Shown one piece after another: positions 15,999-25,635 of a stretch of 64,000 nt of DNA. The DNA is from an uncultured Dorea sp. (GTDB lineage Bacteria; Bacillota; Clostridia; Lachnospirales; Lachnospiraceae), in assembly GCA_910585725.1 (NCBI GenBank), contig CAJUFA010000005.1, positions 75,630 through 139,629 of the forward strand. The letters are read 5' to 3'. The notes beneath the pieces are model-generated. The model saw only the letters and a program-made list of their open reading frames with translations. It was not told where the DNA came from and made no database searches. The position numbers and the translations under genes are program-made. Within the stretch, counting starts at the first letter, position 1. Each line of letters opens with the position of its first letter.

Positions 15999-17951
15999 TT
16001 ACACCTTCTCTGCAATCTGTCCGCTTCTGTAAGCCTCCAGCAGTACCTCCAAATCTTTGATCTGTTCTCTCAGATCGCGTCCAATATCCGTATCCCCTAC
16101 CATCTTCCGCTCCAGCACTCTGTTTACGATGATACTGTCTGAGTGAATATCGCTCTCCTTCTGTATCGCAGCCTCCGTTGACTCGAAGGGTTCATGAGCA
16201 ACCAGAATGAGTCCGTATGAATTAGATATCAGCGTATAACCCGCGATTCCGGTTTCTTTCTGATATGCTTTGGAGAATCCGCCGTCGATGACCATAACCT
16301 TACCGTTACACTTGATTGGGTTCTCTCCGTTCTTACTCTTCACCGGGACGTGTCCGTTGATAATATGCGTCCCTTCCGCAGGCAGGCCAAATTCCTCCAG
16401 GATCACATTAACGATATCATCCTCTTCCAATAAGCTGTAATATGGATTCTTTTTCTCCTTATGCGTCTCCTTCTCTGCCAGGAAATACCGCTCGAACGTC
16501 GCCATCTTATCCTTACCAAACAACGGCGAGCCTTCGCTGAGCCAGATATACCACATCATATCTCTGCCTCTCTCCCGCTCCATCGCATCCAGGGCATGGA
16601 ATCCCTTCCTAACATAGCTCTCCAGAATCTCATACAGACCCTTGCCTTTATAAGACTGCCCATAGATCTCCACGACCTTAAGGCTTCCGTCCTCATTCAA
16701 CGGTACGCAGCCGTGATACAGTAGATTATTGTTATAAACCTTATAGAGAGCCCCTTTATTCAGCAGGAATCTCATGTGGCGCTGCAGCTTCTCACAGTTC
16801 AGAAACGCCTGCTCCAACCGCTCCATAATATCTTCTTCTTCCTTCGTCAACGCATACGGTTCCTTCGGATCAACCGTCGGGAAATTCTTATCCAGCATTT
16901 CATAGATCTTTCCGCCGATTTCGATAGTTCCCTTCTCGTAATCGATATGATGCAGCAGATTTCTGTCTTCCATCTTAAATCCCGGATTCTTCTTGATGAT
17001 CTGCCCTTCGACCTTGAACTGAATAACCGAGATCGCCTTATGCATCTTAATATCGATCAGCATCTCGTTCTTACCATGGCCGGAATCTCCTTTTAATAGG
17101 AAACAACTGCAAGGGTCATCCTTATAGGTATTCAAGGCAAATGTCGCCAGCGGAAGCAGATTGATCCCATATCCGTCTTCCAGGATATCCAGATTCCCAT
17201 ATCTTGCGCAGATACGGATAACATTGGCTATGCAGCCTCTCTGTCCTGCCGCCGCGCCCATCCACAATACATCATGGTTGCCCCACTGTATATCGACAGA
17301 ATGATGATCGATCAGCTTATCCATGATCACATGGGGCCCCGGCCCTCTGTCATAGATATCTCCCACAATATGCAGATGATCTACCGTCAGCCTTTGGATC
17401 AGCTCGCTCAAAGCAATAATGAACTCTTCTGCCCTGCCGATCTGAATGATCGTATTCACGATCGAATTATAATAAGATCCCTTATCTGTGATATCCGCTT
17501 TCTCTGTAATCAATTCCTCGATCACATAAGCAAAATCTGCGGGTAACGATTTTCTTACTTTAGATCTGGTATATTTGCTTGCCGCCCGCTTACTGATCTC
17601 AATCAGCCGATACAGCGTAATCTTATACCAATCCTCCATGTTATCTTCTTCCCGCTTGATCCGGTCCATCTTTTCCTTCGGATAATAGATAAGAGTAGCA
17701 AGAGCCTGTTTGGTCCTGCTACTCATAGTATTACCGAAAACATCGTCGACTTTACGGCGCACTGCTCCCGAACCATTCTTCAGCACATGAGAAAACGCCT
17801 CGTATTCCCCGTGGATATCCGTCAGGAAATGTTCCGTGCCTTTCGGCAGATTCAGAATCGCCTGGAGATTGATAATCTCCGTCGACGCCTTTGCGATGGT
17901 CGGATAAAGTTCAGAAAGTCTCTCCAGGTAACGTACTTCCAACTCTTTCAT
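15999..17951 (-). CDS. fbp: fructose-1,6-bisphosphatase, class III
   Basis: Gluconeogenic hydrolysis of fructose-1,6-bisphosphate. The 650-aa protein matches the long Firmicutes class III type, a metallophosphoesterase fold with inserted regions: FLTDIHGEYEAF (DxH), IVGDIYDRGPGPH (GDxxDRG), WGNHDVLWMGA (GNHD), LLKGDSGHGKNEML, and a late IINGHVPVK and VIDGGFSKAYQ. These give the two-metal active site. GGGAGG precedes the ATG. It stands alone, with AT-rich spacers on both sides and no obvious control element. Confidence 0.97.
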   Translation of the reverse strand: MKELEVRYLERLSELYPTIAKASTEIINLQAILNLPKGTEHFLTDIHGEYEAFSHVLKNGSGAVRRKVDDVFGNTMSSRTKQALATLIYYPKEKMDRIKREEDNMEDWYKITLYRLIEISKRAASKYTRSKVRKSLPADFAYVIEELITEKADITDKGSYYNSIVNTIIQIGRAEEFIIALSELIQRLTVDHLHIVGDIYDRGPGPHVIMDKLIDHHSVDIQWGNHDVLWMGAAAGQRGCIANVIRICARYGNLDILEDGYGINLLPLATFALNTYKDDPCSCFLLKGDSGHGKNEMLIDIKMHKAISVIQFKVEGQIIKKNPGFKMEDRNLLHHIDYEKGTIEIGGKIYEMLDKNFPTVDPKEPYALTKEEEDIMERLEQAFLNCEKLQRHMRFLLNKGALYKVYNNNLLYHGCVPLNEDGSLKVVEIYGQSYKGKGLYEILESYVRKGFHALDAMERERGRDMMWYIWLSEGSPLFGKDKMATFERYFLAEKETHKEKKNPYYSLLEEDDIVNVILEEFGLPAEGTHIINGHVPVKSKNGENPIKCNGKVMVIDGGFSKAYQKETGIAGYTLISNSYGLILVAHEPFESTEAAIQKESDIHSDSIIVNRVLERKMVGDTDIGRDLREQIKDLEVLLEAYRSGQIAEKV

Positions 17952-18036
17952 AATCTTTTCCTCCCATGTATATCGTATATCTTCTTAGAAATTCATTATA
18001 CTTTTTTAAAAATTTTTATCAGGCACATTCCGACCT

Positions 18037-18795
18037 TTACAGACTGATCACATCCAACATGTCGTAGGCGCCTGCCGGTTTACCCGCCAGGTATTTTGCC
18101 GCTTCTACTGCTCCCTTGCCGAACACAGCCTTGGAATAAGCCGTATGCTTGAATTCGATCACTTCATCCGAGCCTGCAAAGATGACCTCGTGCTCCCCTA
18201 CGATGGTTCCTCCCCGGACTGCCGAAATCCCCATCTCTTTCTTTTCTCTCTTCTTACGCACCTGACTTCGGTCATAAACATACTCGTAAGCATCCTCCAT
18301 CGATTCGTTGATGGAATCCGCCAACGCAAGCGCCGTACCGCTCGGCGCGTCAACCTTCTGGTTATGATGCCTCTCCACCAGCTCGATATCGAACCCGGCA
18401 GGCGCAAGCACCTTCGCGGCGTCCTTAAGAAGCTTCATCAGAAGATTAATTCCCAGAGACATATTGGCGGACTTAAGAACCGCCGTCTTTTCTGCCGTCT
18501 CCTTTACTTTCTCAAGCTGCGCTTCCGACAATCCGGTGGTACACAACACCACGGGAAGCTGTTTATCACCGCAGTAATCAAGCAGCGCATCCACCGCCCT
18601 CGCATTCGAGAAATCTATGATGACATCCGCCTCTACATTACACTCATCTATACTCTGAAACACCGGGTAATCATTCCTGATCCCCTTATAGGTGTCAATT
18701 CCCGCTACTAATTCTATCCCCTCGTCAGCTTTGATGAGACCGGTGATTACCTGCCCCATCTTGCCGTTACATCCATGCATGACCGCACGCACCAT
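18037..18795 (-). CDS. dapB: 4-hydroxy-tetrahydrodipicolinate reductase
   Basis: Second dedicated step of lysine/diaminopimelate synthesis, reducing the product of DapA with NAD(P)H. The 252-aa protein begins RAVMHGCNGKMGQ (nucleotide-binding glycine loop), then DFSNA, and has the family signature VERHHNQKVDAPSGTAL with catalytic His-His and Lys at about residues 140-147, and AVRGGTIVGEHEV. AGAAGGAGG lies before the ATG. It follows dapA by 90 nt on the same strand and is probably cotranscribed. Confidence 0.97.
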   Translation of the reverse strand: MVRAVMHGCNGKMGQVITGLIKADEGIELVAGIDTYKGIRNDYPVFQSIDECNVEADVIIDFSNARAVDALLDYCGDKQLPVVLCTTGLSEAQLEKVKETAEKTAVLKSANMSLGINLLMKLLKDAAKVLAPAGFDIELVERHHNQKVDAPSGTALALADSINESMEDAYEYVYDRSQVRKKREKKEMGISAVRGGTIVGEHEVIFAGSDEVIEFKHTAYSKAVFGKGAVEAAKYLAGKPAGAYDMLDVISL

Positions 18796-18885
18796 CTTTT
18801 GTCCTCCTTCTCCTGGTGTACTGTCTACATCTGTATAGTCGTATCTCTTCTATATTTATAAAGCGTTCCTGTGTATCCGCAGGGC

Positions 18886-19776
18886 CTATGCCAGCTTAAT
18901 TCCATAATCCTGCATTGCTTTGGCCAGAGATTCCGTATGATCCTTTGTAAGCTCCGTAAGCGGCATACGCAGAGGGCCGCAGCTCATGCCCATAAGCTGC
19001 ATCGCTTTCTTCACCGGGATAGGATTCACTTCACAGAATAACTGCTCCACTAACGGAAGCGCTTCTAACTGCATCTTTGCGCTTCCCGTCACGTCTCCTT
19101 CAAAAAACTTCGCACAGATATCATGCGTCTTCTGGGGCGCTATATTAGATAATACCGAGATAACCCCCTTACCGCCTAACGACATGAGGGGGACGATCTG
19201 GTCGTCATTACCTGAATACAGGTCGATATTCCCGTCTGTCAGCGCCATAATCCTTGCCACCTGGCCGATATTGCCGGAAGCTTCTTTGATTCCTACGATA
19301 TTATCCACGTTGTTCACCAGCGCCGCTACCGTTGCGGCTTCAATATTACATCCGGTACGACTCGCCACACTGTACATAATAATCGGCGTCTTTACTTCCT
19401 TCGCAACCGCCGTATAATGCGCGATCAATCCTGCCTGAGTCGCCTTATTATAGTAGGGGGTCACCAGCAGAAGACCGTCCGCCCCATACTCCGCCGCTTC
19501 CCTGGACATTTCGATCGCCGTCCTTGTACAGTTCGATCCTGTCCCCGCTATGACCGGGATCCTCTTCTTCGTACGTTCTATCGTGAACTTCACACATTCC
19601 AGGTGTTCCTTCTCCGTCATCGTGGCAGATTCTCCCGTCGTGCCGCAAATGATAATACTGTCTGTCCCATTCTCACAGTGAAAATCGATCAGCTCATCCA
19701 GTCTATCATAATCAATACTTTCATCGTCTTTAAATGGTGTAACGATCGCTACACCGGCTCCTGTAAAAATAGCCAT
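18886..19776 (-). CDS. dapA: 4-hydroxy-tetrahydrodipicolinate synthase
   Basis: Condenses pyruvate with aspartate semialdehyde, the entry to lysine. The 296-aa barrel shows GAGVAIVTPF, CGTTGES (Thr pair at the active site), LLVTPYYNKATQ with the catalytic Tyr, and GIKEASGN with the Schiff-base Lys at about 161. ATG 19776 has AGGAGG 7 nt upstream; a 13-codon longer in-frame form is unlikely. A TTGACA-17-TAGAAT promoter lies 63 nt upstream. No lysine riboswitch was seen in the roughly 140-nt leader region. Confidence 0.97.
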   Translation of the reverse strand: MAIFTGAGVAIVTPFKDDESIDYDRLDELIDFHCENGTDSIIICGTTGESATMTEKEHLECVKFTIERTKKRIPVIAGTGSNCTRTAIEMSREAAEYGADGLLLVTPYYNKATQAGLIAHYTAVAKEVKTPIIMYSVASRTGCNIEAATVAALVNNVDNIVGIKEASGNIGQVARIMALTDGNIDLYSGNDDQIVPLMSLGGKGVISVLSNIAPQKTHDICAKFFEGDVTGSAKMQLEALPLVEQLFCEVNPIPVKKAMQLMGMSCGPLRMPLTELTKDHTESLAKAMQDYGIKLA

Positions 19777-19838
19777 CCGTAATCCTCCTGACATCCATAA
19801 TAATAATGAAATCATTCATTTGTGTTGATTTTATAGAA

Positions 19839-19867
19839 ATTCTATCATCAATCAAATATGATGTCAA
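19839..19867 (-). promoter_or_regulatory. promoter of dapA-dapB
   Basis: Minus-strand TTGACA (19862-19867), 17-nt spacer and TAGAAT (19839-19844), close to consensus and directly before dapA. Confidence 0.8.
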
Positions 19868-19915
19868 TGAAAGTCTCCGTATGTTTTCGAAGTATGTTCT
19901 CGAATCATATGCTTT

Positions 19916-20545
19916 CTATTCTTCCAGACATTCCAGCTTACTTACAGACACCTCATAAGCAATCCTCTTCTCCGTCTCCGTCTCCGATAATTTCTTGATA
20001 TATTCCCGGCTCTGGATCCGCCCTATAACCTGGACATGCTCTCCAACTTCGAAAGTAGATGCAAATCTCGCGTTTCTCCCCCAACAGATACACGGTATGT
20101 AATCGGATTTCCCATAAGGACGGTTCACCGCAAGCAGAAGATCCGCGATCTCCCTTCCCAGGGGCGTCTTGCGGTATACGGGCAGCTTACATATGTATCC
20201 GTCTAAGAAGATATTGTTCGTCTTCGCTCCGTCCAGTTCTTCCTCGATAAATTCTACCTCCCGCACAAACACCGATAACACAAGACGGTTCTTCTGTTCG
20301 TCGTGCCGGTTATAAGAGCGGAACTGCCCGCTTACCATGATGAACTCCCCGATATAATCCTGCGATACGTCGATCAGACGTTCCGAGACCATCAAAGGAA
20401 TCCGGTCTTCCGAGTTGCTCAGGCGCTTTACCTGTACGTCTACCATATAAAAACCTTCTCCATACACCTCATGGCTGAAATAAAACGGCGACGCGATCTC
20501 TCCCATAATAGTTACCTGGTTGTTTTCAATAATCTTATCTGACAT
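19916..20545 (-). CDS. SSB-like protein with two OB-fold segments
   Basis: A 209-aa protein related to single-stranded DNA-binding proteins. Residues about 9-95 (NQVTIMGEIASPFYF ... EFIMVSGQFRSY) and 110-205 (NNIFLDGYICKLPVYRKTPLGREIADLLLAVNR ... VQVIGRIQSREY) each look like an OB fold; the second carries the usual SSB motif order. The duplicated layout is larger than normal Ssb and lacks the acidic DDDIPF-type tail, so it is likely an accessory SSB-type protein, not the replicative one. ATG 20545 was chosen from GGGAG about 11 nt upstream. Confidence 0.75.
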   Translation of the reverse strand: MSDKIIENNQVTIMGEIASPFYFSHEVYGEGFYMVDVQVKRLSNSEDRIPLMVSERLIDVSQDYIGEFIMVSGQFRSYNRHDEQKNRLVLSVFVREVEFIEEELDGAKTNNIFLDGYICKLPVYRKTPLGREIADLLLAVNRPYGKSDYIPCICWGRNARFASTFEVGEHVQVIGRIQSREYIKKLSETETEKRIAYEVSVSKLECLEE

Positions 20546-20661
20546 AATCTTACAATCTCCCTTCCTCTGAATCGTATTTTGAGTTGTCAAGCATTCCTGC
20601 ATCTTTTCGCAGGGTCATTACATAGTCTATGAATCAAGTTCTCATTTTAGAACCAAAATAC

Positions 20662-20689
20662 TTGTAAATTTTTCGAAATATGGTAAACT
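20662..20689 (+). promoter_or_regulatory. possible promoter of typA
   Basis: TTGTAA (20662-20667), 16-nt spacer and TAAACT (20684-20689), 67 nt before the typA start. Moderate match to sigma-A boxes. Confidence 0.5.
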
Positions 20690-20755
20690 AACGTGTGGAA
20701 AAGCCAAATTCCGGGATTCCAGACAGGTATATAAAGATGAAAAGAGGATGACAAT

Positions 20756-22582
20756 ATGAAAACAACACGGGAGGATGTCAGGAATATCGCAATTATCGCG
20801 CATGTAGACCACGGAAAGACAACCTTAGTAGATGAATTACTGAAACAGAGCGGCGTATTCCGCGAAAATCAGGAAGTTGAAGAACGCGTCATGGATTCGA
20901 ATGATATCGAGCGGGAACGCGGTATTACCATTCTATCGAAGAATACGGCGGTCTATTATCACGGAACGAAGATCAACATCATAGACACACCGGGACATGC
21001 GGACTTCGGCGGCGAGGTAGAACGCGTTCTTAAGATGGTCAACGGCGTGGTACTCGTCGTGGACGCTTTCGAAGGAGCAATGCCGCAGACGAAGTTTGTC
21101 TTAAGAAAAGCGCTGGACTTAAGTCTGCCGGTCATCGTATGCATCAATAAGATCGACCGCCCCGAGGCAAGGCCCGACGAGGTCATCGACGAAGTCTTAG
21201 AGTTATTCATGGATCTGGACGCCTCCGACGAGCAGTTAGACTGCCCCTTCGTCTACGCGTCCGCCAAAGCAGGCGTCGCGGTTCTCGACCTTACGGATGA
21301 AGAACGGGATATGAAGCCTCTGTTTGAGACGATCCTTGACTATATCCCGGCGCCGGAGGGAGATCCTGACGCGGATACCCAGGTATTGATCAGCACTATA
21401 GATTATAATGAATATGTCGGACGAATCGGAATCGGGAAGGTGGACAACGGCACCATCCGGGTTGGCATGGATGCGGTAGTCGTCAATGAACACGATGTAA
21501 ACCGCCAGGAGAAAGTACGTATCAGCAAATTATATGAATTCGACGGACTGAATAAAGTCGACGTCAAAGAAGCCACCATCGGCTCCATCGTCGCCGTCTC
21601 CGGTATCTCTGATATCTCTATCGGAGACACCATCTGCTCTCCGGAGAATCCGAAAGCAATTCCGTTCCAGAAGATCTCCGAACCGACGATCGCCATGCAG
21701 TTTATCGTCAATGACAGTCCGTTCGCGGGCCTGGAGGGAAAATATGTAACTTCACGGCATCTGCGTGACCGTCTGTTCCGGGAGCTGAATACGGACGTCA
21801 GCCTCCGCGTGGAAGAATCCGACAGCACGGACAGTTTCAAAGTATCCGGCCGCGGAGAACTCCATCTGTCCGTACTGATCGAAAATATGCGCAGAGAAGG
21901 CTATGAGTTCGCCGTCAGCAAAGCCGAGGTCCTCTATAAGAAAGATGATAAAGGAAAATTATTGGAACCAATGGAGTCTGCCTATATCGATGTACCGGAT
22001 GAATTTACCGGCACCGTCATCGAGAAACTAAGCCAGCGCAAAGGCGAGCTGAGAAATATGGGCGCGTCCAACGGCGGATATACCAGGCTTGAATTCCTGA
22101 TTCCTGCCCGGGGCCTGATCGGATACCGAGGGGAATTTCTGACAGATACAAAGGGCAACGGTATCATGAACACCGCTTTCGACGGATACGCTCCTTATAA
22201 AGGAGATATCCAGTACCGAAAGAGCGGATCTCTGATCGCCTTCGAGACCGGCGAATCCGTAACCTACGGACTATTCGGCGCCCAGGAACGCGGTACCCTG
22301 TTTATCGGTCCCGGAGAAAAGGTGTATTCGGGCATGGTCATCGGCCAGAACGCCAAGACAGACGACATCGAAGTCAATGTCTGCAAGACGAAACACCTGA
22401 CCAACACACGTTCCTCCAGCGCGGACGAAGCGCTCCGTCTGACGACTCCTAAGATCTTAAGCCTTGAAGAAGCCCTTGACTTTATCGATACCGACGAATT
22501 ATTGGAAGTTACTCCGCAGTCTCTGCGGATCCGCAAGAAGATCTTAGACCCCAAGATGAGAAAGAGAGGCGGCAAATCATGA
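20756..22582 (+). CDS. typA: ribosome-associated GTPase TypA/BipA
   Basis: Translational GTPase that binds the ribosome and helps 50S assembly and growth under stress. The 608-aa protein has the G1 motif AHVDHGKTTLVDELL, the switch RERGITI, DTPGHADFGGEV (G3), NKIDRPEA (G4), then EF-G-like domains II, III and V and the TypA-specific C-terminal domain (GNGIMNTAFDGYAPYKG, NVCKTKHLTNTRSSS). Full length. It starts a plus-strand run; its stop overlaps the following PAP2 gene by 4 nt (ATGA). Confidence 0.97.
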   Translation: MKTTREDVRNIAIIAHVDHGKTTLVDELLKQSGVFRENQEVEERVMDSNDIERERGITILSKNTAVYYHGTKINIIDTPGHADFGGEVERVLKMVNGVVLVVDAFEGAMPQTKFVLRKALDLSLPVIVCINKIDRPEARPDEVIDEVLELFMDLDASDEQLDCPFVYASAKAGVAVLDLTDEERDMKPLFETILDYIPAPEGDPDADTQVLISTIDYNEYVGRIGIGKVDNGTIRVGMDAVVVNEHDVNRQEKVRISKLYEFDGLNKVDVKEATIGSIVAVSGISDISIGDTICSPENPKAIPFQKISEPTIAMQFIVNDSPFAGLEGKYVTSRHLRDRLFRELNTDVSLRVEESDSTDSFKVSGRGELHLSVLIENMRREGYEFAVSKAEVLYKKDDKGKLLEPMESAYIDVPDEFTGTVIEKLSQRKGELRNMGASNGGYTRLEFLIPARGLIGYRGEFLTDTKGNGIMNTAFDGYAPYKGDIQYRKSGSLIAFETGESVTYGLFGAQERGTLFIGPGEKVYSGMVIGQNAKTDDIEVNVCKTKHLTNTRSSSADEALRLTTPKILSLEEALDFIDTDELLEVTPQSLRIRKKILDPKMRKRGGKS

Positions 22583-23475
22583 CATTCTTATGGCTGTTAG
22601 AAGGGCTTCGAACCCCTTTCTTAGATAAACTGATGCAGCTTGTCACATATTTCGGCCAGGAACTGATCATCATAGCGGTTATCTGCACACTTTACTGGTG
22701 TGTGGATAAGCGCTTTGCTTATCTTCTGGGCTTTACTTACTTTTCGGCAGGATTATGTGTGCAGGCCCTTAAGATCACTTTCCGTATCCCGAGACCCTGG
22801 ATACTGGACCCCGAATTTACAGTCGTAGAGAGCGCGCTTGACGGCGCTACCGGCTACTCATTTCCAAGCGGACACACCCAGGGGGCTGCATGTCTGTTCT
22901 TCCCTCTCGCCCTCCGCACTCCCAGGCCTACCGCAAAGGTCTTATATGTCCTTGCTTTCCTCGGTATCGGATTCTCACGGATGTATCTGGGCTGTCACAC
23001 GCCGAAGGACGTGCTGACCTCCCTGATTCTGTCTATTGTGATTGCCTCCGTTATCTGGAAATATCAATCTGTCCTGCTTGATGATCACAGATACGTGCGT
23101 CCCATCACCGCCGCGCTGATCTTCCTGTCGCTGGCGGTTGCCGCATACGCTCTTCTCCTTCATGGCAGCGGCGCCATTGAGACCAGATACGTCGTGGACT
23201 GCTGCAAGGCCGCGGGCGCCGGATTCGGCTTCTCCGTCGGATACTATATCGAGCGTACAAAACTGAATTTTGATCCCCGCGCCGGCAGCTTCTTTACCCA
23301 GGCGGCAAAGCTGGTGATCGGACTGGTTCTTGCGCTGGCGATCAAGGAAGGATTTTCCCTGATATTCGGAAATTCCGTCTTGGCAAAAATGCTGGAATAC
23401 TTTATACTGGTATTATGGGTACTTGTCCTATACCCTTATCTGTTTCTCAGGATCAAATATCCCGCGGTGAACTGA
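22579..23475 (+). CDS. PAP2-family membrane phosphatase
   Basis: A 298-aa membrane protein of the type 2 phosphatidic-acid phosphatase superfamily, which dephosphorylates lipid phosphates such as undecaprenyl pyrophosphate. The three signature pieces are present: KITFRIPRPW (KxxxxxxRP), YSFPSGHTQGA (PSGH) and SRMYLGCHTPKDV (SRxxxxxHxxxD), with six or more hydrophobic segments up to the C-terminus. Exact lipid substrate is not readable. It is translationally coupled to typA by a 4-nt overlap and followed after 17 nt by a small membrane protein gene. Confidence 0.9.
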   Translation: MTFLWLLEGLRTPFLDKLMQLVTYFGQELIIIAVICTLYWCVDKRFAYLLGFTYFSAGLCVQALKITFRIPRPWILDPEFTVVESALDGATGYSFPSGHTQGAACLFFPLALRTPRPTAKVLYVLAFLGIGFSRMYLGCHTPKDVLTSLILSIVIASVIWKYQSVLLDDHRYVRPITAALIFLSLAVAAYALLLHGSGAIETRYVVDCCKAAGAGFGFSVGYYIERTKLNFDPRAGSFFTQAAKLVIGLVLALAIKEGFSLIFGNSVLAKMLEYFILVLWVLVLYPYLFLRIKYPAVN

Positions 23476-23492
23476 CGGGACAAGGAGGTATT

Positions 23493-24107
23493 ATGCAGCA
23501 GATCATAGCAAACTTATTAAAAAAGATCACAGAATTTCTGGAATTTTTCATCTCAATCATGCTGGCCGTCGGGATCGTTCTGATCTGTATACGGATGGCC
23601 GGTTCTTTGAGCGATATTCCAAACATGGAAGTCTGGCCGAATTATGACGACCTGCTTTCCACATGTTTCAACCTGATCATCGGCGTCGAATTGATACGAA
23701 TGATGTATTATCATACGCCGAACACCGTATTTGAGGTTCTTCTCTTTGCCATCGCGCGCCATATCATTACCGACCACACTTCTACCTTCAGCAGTCTGGT
23801 GGGAGTATGCGCGATCGCGGTATTATTTGCCACACGGAAATACCTGTTCTGTGAATTTGATATCTCCGCGACCACCATTTTCCGGGCAAGCGCCAAAGTC
23901 CATTCTATCAACAAACTTCTCGGAGTCCAGATTCCACACGAGAATGACGCGACGCTCGCGGACGTACTGCTGCAAAAACTAGCCGAGATAGAAAAAGAAC
24001 CCCGTATCGGAGCCTGCGCGTATTTCTCCGACGTAGGTCTCAGAGTAGCCAAGTTTAACGATCAGGGTAAAATTTCCAGAATTGAGGTAATTCGTTCTAT
24101 ACATTAG
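23493..24107 (+). CDS. PsiE-like membrane protein
   Basis: A 204-aa protein with about four hydrophobic segments in residues 15-125 and a soluble C-terminal 75 residues. The middle stretch (GVELIRMMYYHTP ... ARHIITDHTS) resembles the phosphate-starvation-inducible PsiE family. The C-terminal part (SINKLLGVQIPHENDATLADVL) looks like a small ligand-binding or transporter-associated domain. AAGGAGG lies just before ATG 23493. Role unknown; PsiE itself has no settled biochemical function. It ends the typA-PAP2 run. Confidence 0.65.
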   Translation: MQQIIANLLKKITEFLEFFISIMLAVGIVLICIRMAGSLSDIPNMEVWPNYDDLLSTCFNLIIGVELIRMMYYHTPNTVFEVLLFAIARHIITDHTSTFSSLVGVCAIAVLFATRKYLFCEFDISATTIFRASAKVHSINKLLGVQIPHENDATLADVLLQKLAEIEKEPRIGACAYFSDVGLRVAKFNDQGKISRIEVIRSIH

Positions 24108-24209
24108 TATTCAAACGTGATATACTACATATATCAGATAGATTACTTGTCATATCAATAATTGTCAGACTAGTTTATTTGAAATTTTGTCAAAAAGGAG
24201 TTGGACAGT

Positions 24210-24746
24210 ATGAAGTTTATCATTATCGGAAAAAACATTGATGTAACAGACGGTTTGAGAGAGGCCGTAGAGGGGAAACTTGGGAAGTTAGAACGGTATT
24301 TTACTCCTGAAACGGAGATTCATGTGACGTTGAGCGTGCAAAGAGAACGCCAGAAGATCGAAGTAACCATACCTGTCAAGGGCGACATTATCCGCTCAGA
24401 ACAAGAGAGCAACGATATGTATGTTTCCATCGACCTGGTAGAAGAGATCATCGAACGCCAGCTTCGGAAGTATAAGAACAAATTAATCGCACGGCATCAG
24501 GAAGGCGGCAATTTCAAACATGAATTCTACGAAGGCGAAGATATTGCCGAAGACGAGAACGAGATCCGGATCGTCCGCACGAAAAAATTCGGTTTCAAGC
24601 CTATGTATCCAGAAGACGCGTGCGTACAGATGGAACTTCTGGGACATGACTTCTATGTATTCTGCAATGCAGAGACAGATGAAGTAAATGTTGTTTACCG
24701 AAGAAAGAACGGTTCCTTTGGTCTGATCGAACCTGAATTTTCATAA
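24210..24746 (+). CDS. hpf: ribosome hibernation promoting factor, long form
   Basis: Dimerises 70S ribosomes into inactive 100S particles in stationary phase. The 178-aa protein has the N-terminal S30AE/YfiA domain (1-100, MKFIIIGKNIDVTDGLRE) and, after an acidic linker, the C-terminal dimerisation domain (RTKKFGFKPMYPEDACVQMELLGHDF) typical of the Gram-positive long type. ATG 24210 has AAGGAG 9 nt upstream; a TTG nine bases earlier is less likely. A palindromic terminator follows. Confidence 0.96.
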   Translation: MKFIIIGKNIDVTDGLREAVEGKLGKLERYFTPETEIHVTLSVQRERQKIEVTIPVKGDIIRSEQESNDMYVSIDLVEEIIERQLRKYKNKLIARHQEGGNFKHEFYEGEDIAEDENEIRIVRTKKFGFKPMYPEDACVQMELLGHDFYVFCNAETDEVNVVYRRKNGSFGLIEPEFS

Positions 24747-24800
24747 ATCCTTGACTCAAATGTGCATACAAGAATATTTGATGCTTTCGGAAATAAGACG

Positions 24801-24822
24801 GGAGCCGGATCGATCCGGCTCC
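24801..24822. terminator. bidirectional terminator between hpf and the YigZ-family gene
   Basis: A perfectly self-complementary 22-nt block (GGAGCCGGAT centre CGATCCGGCTCC) lies 55 nt after hpf and 20 nt before the end of the convergent gene. A TGATTTTA tail follows on the plus strand. G/C-rich and well placed for both genes. Confidence 0.75.
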
Positions 24823-24841
24823 TGATTTTATGAAATGATAG

Positions 24842-25504
24842 TTAGTCTACTATGACAAACTTCCCGCCTATCCTGGCAAAAAAGCAAGATTCCCCCTCCT
24901 GCATCACTGCCTGACCGTTCGTACTTTCCGTGATCTCTGTTTTTACCTCTTCCAGAATCTTTTCCGGTATCAAGGCTTCTAATTCTACCTTTTCCGTATA
25001 GGCTGCATCTAAAGTCTCAAGCCCTTTCTGTCCCAGTATATATTGAATCTTTCCCAGTCCGGTATAATCTGTGCCGATACGGAGTTTAACTCCTGGAATT
25101 TTGGTTATAATTACAGATGAAGCTAATCCCTCCTTAGCCGCAGACGAGTATGCGCGGACCAGCCCGCCGGTCCCTAATAAAGTACCGCCGAAATACCTTG
25201 TTACCACCAGAACCACATTACGAATCTCCTCTCCCGTGATAACCTCCAGGATCGGCTTGCCCGCAGTGCCGCCTGGTTCTCCGTCGTCGCTGCATCTCTG
25301 TAATTCACCACGTTCCCCTATCACATATGCGTAACAATGGTGTCTGGCGTCCCAATATCTTTTCCGAACGGACTCGATAAACTTAAGCGCCTCCTCTTCC
25401 GAGCGAACGGGCGCCACCGCTGCAATAAACCTTGATTTTTTCTCCACGACTTCCCCTTCTCCGCCTTCATATACCGTCCTATACTCCGCTTTCATATCAA
25501 ACAT
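24842..25504 (-). CDS. YigZ family protein
   Basis: A 220-aa protein of the YigZ/IMPACT (UPF0029) family. The N-terminal IMPACT domain is clear: EKKSRFIA, ARHHCYAYVIG, SDDGEPGGTAGKP and VVTRYFGGTLLGTGGLVRAY, followed by a ferredoxin-like C-terminal DUF1949 part (about 145-215). The eukaryotic relative IMPACT controls translation through Gcn1; the bacterial role is unsettled. It is convergent with hpf and shares a terminator with it. Confidence 0.92.
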   Translation of the reverse strand: MFDMKAEYRTVYEGGEGEVVEKKSRFIAAVAPVRSEEEALKFIESVRKRYWDARHHCYAYVIGERGELQRCSDDGEPGGTAGKPILEVITGEEIRNVVLVVTRYFGGTLLGTGGLVRAYSSAAKEGLASSVIITKIPGVKLRIGTDYTGLGKIQYILGQKGLETLDAAYTEKVELEALIPEKILEEVKTEITESTNGQAVMQEGESCFFARIGGKFVIVD

Positions 25505-25600
25505 CCCTCCTGCTTATATTAACTACTATAACTGATTTCTTAAGATTTTCCTACTGAAATATGAAGTTTTCATTTTTTTCTTTATTTCACCTTATTTGTT

Positions 25601-25609
25601 TGCTATAAT
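25601..25609 (+). promoter_or_regulatory. extended -10 promoter of the class A PBP gene
   Basis: TGC then TATAAT (25604-25609), an extended -10 element 27 nt before the start codon. The -35 region (TTTATT) is weak. Confidence 0.55.
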
Positions 25610-25635
25610 AATCAGGTATAAAGGAGGCTTCACAT

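Noticed and set aside
19777..19915. Lysine riboswitch before dapA
   Set aside because: The leader is too short and shows no conserved lysine-riboswitch core; only a plain promoter was seen.
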